Shown here: piece after piece, positions 62,271 through 64,000 of the stretch
How positions within the stretch are numbered: the stretch's first letter is position 1
Layout of the letters: each line of letters starts with the position of its first letter
NCBI RefSeq assembly: GCF_009848505.1
Contig: NZ_WWDL01000002.1
Span: 124,001-188,000, forward strand
Source: Muricoccus harenae
Lineage (GTDB): Bacteria; Pseudomonadota; Alphaproteobacteria; Acetobacterales; Acetobacteraceae
Length of the DNA: 64,000 nt
Reading direction: 5' to 3'
Program-made: the position numbers and the translations under genes
The notes under the pieces: generated by a model
What the model was told of the DNA's origin: nothing
Database searches by the model: none
Seen by the model: only the letters and a program-made list of their open reading frames with translations

Positions 62271-62639
62271 ATGAGCGACGTGGCAGCGCCTTCCCAGCCA
62301 AGCGAGATCAGTAGCCTCCGCAACACCGCCATCATGGTCCACGGGATGATGGCGGCCGGCATGCTCTTCTTCGGTATTCCCACCCTGGTCGGCCTCGTGA
62401 TCGCTTACATGAAGCGCAAGGATGCCGCCGGATCAATCTACGGATCCCACCTGACCTATGCGATCCGCACCTTCTGGATCGGGCTGGCGCTGAGCTTCGT
62501 GGGGAGCCTGTTGCTCTTCCTGTTCGTCGGGCTTCCGATCCTGATCTTCACCGGTGTGTGGTTCATCGTCCGGATCGTCCGGGCCATCCTGGCCTGGCTC
62601 GACAACAAGGCAATCGACAATCCGGCACGCTTCTTCTGA
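62271..62639 (+). CDS. DUF4870-type small membrane protein
   Basis: A 122-residue protein with three hydrophobic segments (about residues 28-47, 68-90 and a close third reaching 105) and a C-terminal WLDNKAIDNPARFF. The loop IAYMKRKDAAGSIYGSHLTY after the first segment fits the DUF4870/YwqI-like family of inner-membrane proteins of unknown role. It is divergent from the extensin-like gene and lies before rplM, with hairpins behind it. Confidence 0.8.
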   Translation: MSDVAAPSQPSEISSLRNTAIMVHGMMAAGMLFFGIPTLVGLVIAYMKRKDAAGSIYGSHLTYAIRTFWIGLALSFVGSLLLFLFVGLPILIFTGVWFIVRIVRAILAWLDNKAIDNPARFF

Positions 62640-62742
62640 GGCATCGGATCGGAAGCCGGGCGGCCAGCGATCGGCCGCCTGGTGCCCCGGCCCATGGACC
62701 AATGCACGCTGGCAGTTCCTGTGGGCGGATACCTTGCATGAA

Positions 62743-62789
62743 GCCCGATCTTTCGGGCCTTCCCGAGGTGTGGTAAAGCAATACCACAC
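62743..62789 (+). terminator. Two hairpins between the DUF4870 gene and rplM
   Basis: First GCCCGA/TCGGGC (62743-62758, 4-base loop), then GTGTGGTA/TACCACAC (62768-62789, 6-base loop) followed by ATCTTTTCC. The second with its T-rich tail could end the upstream transcript. A possible rplM promoter (TTGACC at 62799-62804 and TATGCC at 62824) lies just behind it, but its 19-base spacing is not ideal. Confidence 0.45.
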
Positions 62790-62859
62790 ATCTTTTCCTT
62801 GACCTTGGCGTATCCTGCGGGCATATGCCGCACCGCAATACCGAATGAACTGACGGATC

Positions 62860-63345
62860 ATGCTGAAAACAGAGACCCGCTCGATCAAGCCTGCGGACGT
62901 CCAGAAGAACTGGATCCTGATCGACGCCGACGGCCTCGTCCTGGGCCGCCTGGCCACGGTCGTCGCCAACCTGCTGCGCGGCAAGCACAAGACCACCTTC
63001 ACCCCGCATGTCGATTGCGGCGACCATGTCGTCATCATCAACGCTAAGCGGGTGCAGCTGACCGGCAACAAGGCCGAGCAGAAGGTGTTCTATTGGCACA
63101 CCGGCTATGCTGGCGGCATCAAGGAGCGCACCGCGCGTGAGGGCCTCGAGGGCCGCTTCCCCGAGCGCGTCCTCGAGAAGGCCGTGGAGCGCATGATCAC
63201 GCGCAACAACCTCGGCCGCCAGCAGATGCGCAACCTGCATGTCTATGCCGGCGCCGAGCACCCGCATGCTGGCCAGTCGCCCAAGCCGCTCGATGTCGGC
63301 TCGATGAACCGCAAGAACGTCGCCGCCGCGAAGAAGGCCGCCTGA
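62860..63345 (+). CDS. rplM: 50S ribosomal protein L13
   Basis: A 161-residue L13. It shows [69 protein letters not shown] and [14 protein letters not shown], all family landmarks. L13 is an early-assembly protein of the large subunit. The ATG at 62860 gives the usual alphaproteobacterial length. It is separated from rpsI by two bases, the conserved order in bacteria. Confidence 0.97.
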   Translation: MLKTETRSIKPADVQKNWILIDADGLVLGRLATVVANLLRGKHKTTFTPHVDCGDHVVIINAKRVQLTGNKAEQKVFYWHTGYAGGIKERTAREGLEGRFPERVLEKAVERMITRNNLGRQQMRNLHVYAGAEHPHAGQSPKPLDVGSMNRKNVAAAKKAA

Positions 63346-63347
63346 AC

Positions 63348-63842
63348 ATGAGCGAGCAGACCACCGCCACCTCGCTGGCCGACCTCAAGGATCTCGTCGC
63401 CGGCACTCCCGCCAGCCCCGAGGCCGCTGTCACCCGTGAGCCGAAGCGCGACTCCCTGGGCCGCGCCTATGCCACCGGCCGCCGCAAGAACGCGATCGCC
63501 CGCGTTTGGATCAAGCCTGGCAAGGGCACGGTGACGATCAATGACAAGCCGGCGGCGAAGTATTTCGCCCGCCCGGTGCTGCGCATGCTGATCGCGCAGC
63601 CCTTTCTGGTGGCCGACCGCTACCAGCAGTTCGACGTGATCTGCACGGTTGTCGGCGGCGGTCTTTCCGGCCAGGCCGGCGCGGTGCGCCACGGCCTGTC
63701 CCGCGCCCTGACCAACTATGAGCCGGGCCTGCGCCCGATCCTCAAGAAGGCCGGGTTCCTGACCCGCGACCCGCGCGTGGTCGAGCGGAAGAAGTACGGC
63801 AAGCCGAAGGCCCGACGTTCCTTCCAGTTCAGCAAGCGCTGA
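63348..63842 (+). CDS. rpsI: 30S ribosomal protein S9
   Basis: A 164-residue S9. The core starts at about residue 40 with [19 protein letters not shown] and ends RRSFQFSKR, the conserved tail that reaches the P-site tRNA. The N-terminal extension of about 40 residues relative to the E. coli protein (130 aa) is common in alphaproteobacteria. Followed by a strong terminator. Confidence 0.97.
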   Translation: MSEQTTATSLADLKDLVAGTPASPEAAVTREPKRDSLGRAYATGRRKNAIARVWIKPGKGTVTINDKPAAKYFARPVLRMLIAQPFLVADRYQQFDVICTVVGGGLSGQAGAVRHGLSRALTNYEPGLRPILKKAGFLTRDPRVVERKKYGKPKARRSFQFSKR

Positions 63843-63891
63843 CGCTGGCGGGCCGGCGTCACGCCGGTCCTGCATCCAGGATCGAGATCAG

Positions 63892-63926
63892 GAGGGGCGG
63901 CCCGCAAGGGCCGCCCCTCTTGCGTT
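63892..63926 (+). terminator. Rho-independent-like terminator behind rpsI
   Basis: A perfect 12-base stem, GAGGGGCGGCCC (63892-63903) with GGGCCGCCCCTC (63908-63919) and a GCAA tetraloop, followed by TTGCGTTT. It lies 50 bases behind the rpsI stop and before the next start codon. Confidence 0.85.
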
Positions 63927-63969
63927 TCAGCAACTTCGTGCCCCTATTTGTACCCCTGAGGAGAGCCAG

Positions 63970-64000
63970 ATGGCCCACGGCAGCAAGTCCGGCAGCATTC
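63970..64000 (+). CDS. Start of a further gene, truncated by the window end (possibly argC)
   Basis: An ATG at 63970 with GAGGAGAG some 6 bases upstream begins MAHGSKSGSI before the window ends. In related genomes argC (N-acetyl-gamma-glutamyl-phosphate reductase) often follows rpsI, and its N-terminus (a short leader and then SIFIDGEAG) would fit the final SI. With ten residues this is only a guess from context. Confidence 0.4.
   Translation, partial: MAHGSKSGSI

Noticed and set aside
1-64000. Search for tRNA genes, rRNA, CRISPR arrays, insertion sequences, integrases and phage genes
   Set aside because: No cloverleaf ends, spaced direct repeats, transposase or integrase motifs were recognised by eye; a computed scan could still find short elements.

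Overview
The window comes from a high-GC alphaproteobacterium, most likely an Acetobacteraceae member of the Roseomonas type. The evidence is indirect: very high GC, Bug-type tripartite-transporter receptors, LysR-controlled catabolic cassettes, an aerobic (CobG/CobN) cobalamin pathway and S9 with the long N-terminus seen in alphaproteobacteria. This assignment is inferred from gene content, not from a marker-gene comparison.

Region 1 (1-10020) is sugar-acid catabolism. Three mandelate racemase/muconate-lactonizing paralogues (the first truncated by the window edge), a D-2-hydroxyacid dehydrogenase and a Bug receptor form one overlapping plus-strand run. A 3-hydroxyacyl-CoA-dehydrogenase-like gene is convergent with it. 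Then comes a four-gene tetronate cluster (ltnD-otnK-denD-otnC) expected to convert L-threonate and D-erythronate to dihydroxyacetone phosphate. No otnI isomerase is visible.

Region 2 (10427-15204) holds a minus-strand orotate/dihydroorotate cassette: orotate phosphoribosyltransferase, a carbamoylase-type M20 hydrolase, and class 1B PyrD and PyrK, with a divergent LysR gene. This may be an orotate-degrading rather than a biosynthetic set. Behind it are decayed response-regulator remnants (15466-16027).

Region 3 (16175-24283) is accessory: LysR, SDR, MFS, cupin, an alpha/beta hydrolase, a DUF202 membrane protein, a trypsin-like protease and several hypotheticals.

Region 4 (24462-52707) is the core of the window, a near-complete cobalamin island. 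A minus-strand uptake operon (methyltransferase/BtuB reading frame, btuF, btuC, btuD) lies behind one cobalamin riboswitch. A second cobalamin riboswitch heads a plus-strand synthesis operon: DUF1636, cobW, cobN, cobG, cobH, cobI, cobJ. Around these are cobD, cbiB, cobQ, cobO, cobU, cobK, cobL, cobE, cobM, cbiD, cobB, cobT, cobS, a CobC-like phosphatase and a trifunctional cysG. Together they run from uroporphyrinogen III to adenosylcobalamin. CobF appears to be replaced by CbiD, and the chelatase partners CobS/CobT of CobN are not in the window. The island is extremely compact: ATGA overlaps, two divergent pairs whose start codons share a CATG, and three 3' antisense overlaps.

Region 5 (53001-62639) has small hypotheticals, a CocE/NonD hydrolase, a Bug receptor paired with an AidB-like acyl-CoA dehydrogenase under a divergent LysR gene, an M20 amidohydrolase, an NmrA-like protein, an extensin-like protein and a DUF4870 protein. 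Region 6 (62860-64000) is housekeeping: rplM-rpsI, a strong terminator and the start of a further gene, possibly argC.

Most unusual observations: (i) the methyltransferase and BtuB receptor are read as one uninterrupted frame, with an internal GTG and signal peptide; (ii) a Zur-box-like palindrome touches that start codon downstream of the B12 riboswitch; (iii) cobN appears to start at CTG, two codons after the cobW stop. No tRNA, rRNA, CRISPR array, intact insertion sequence or phage gene was seen.
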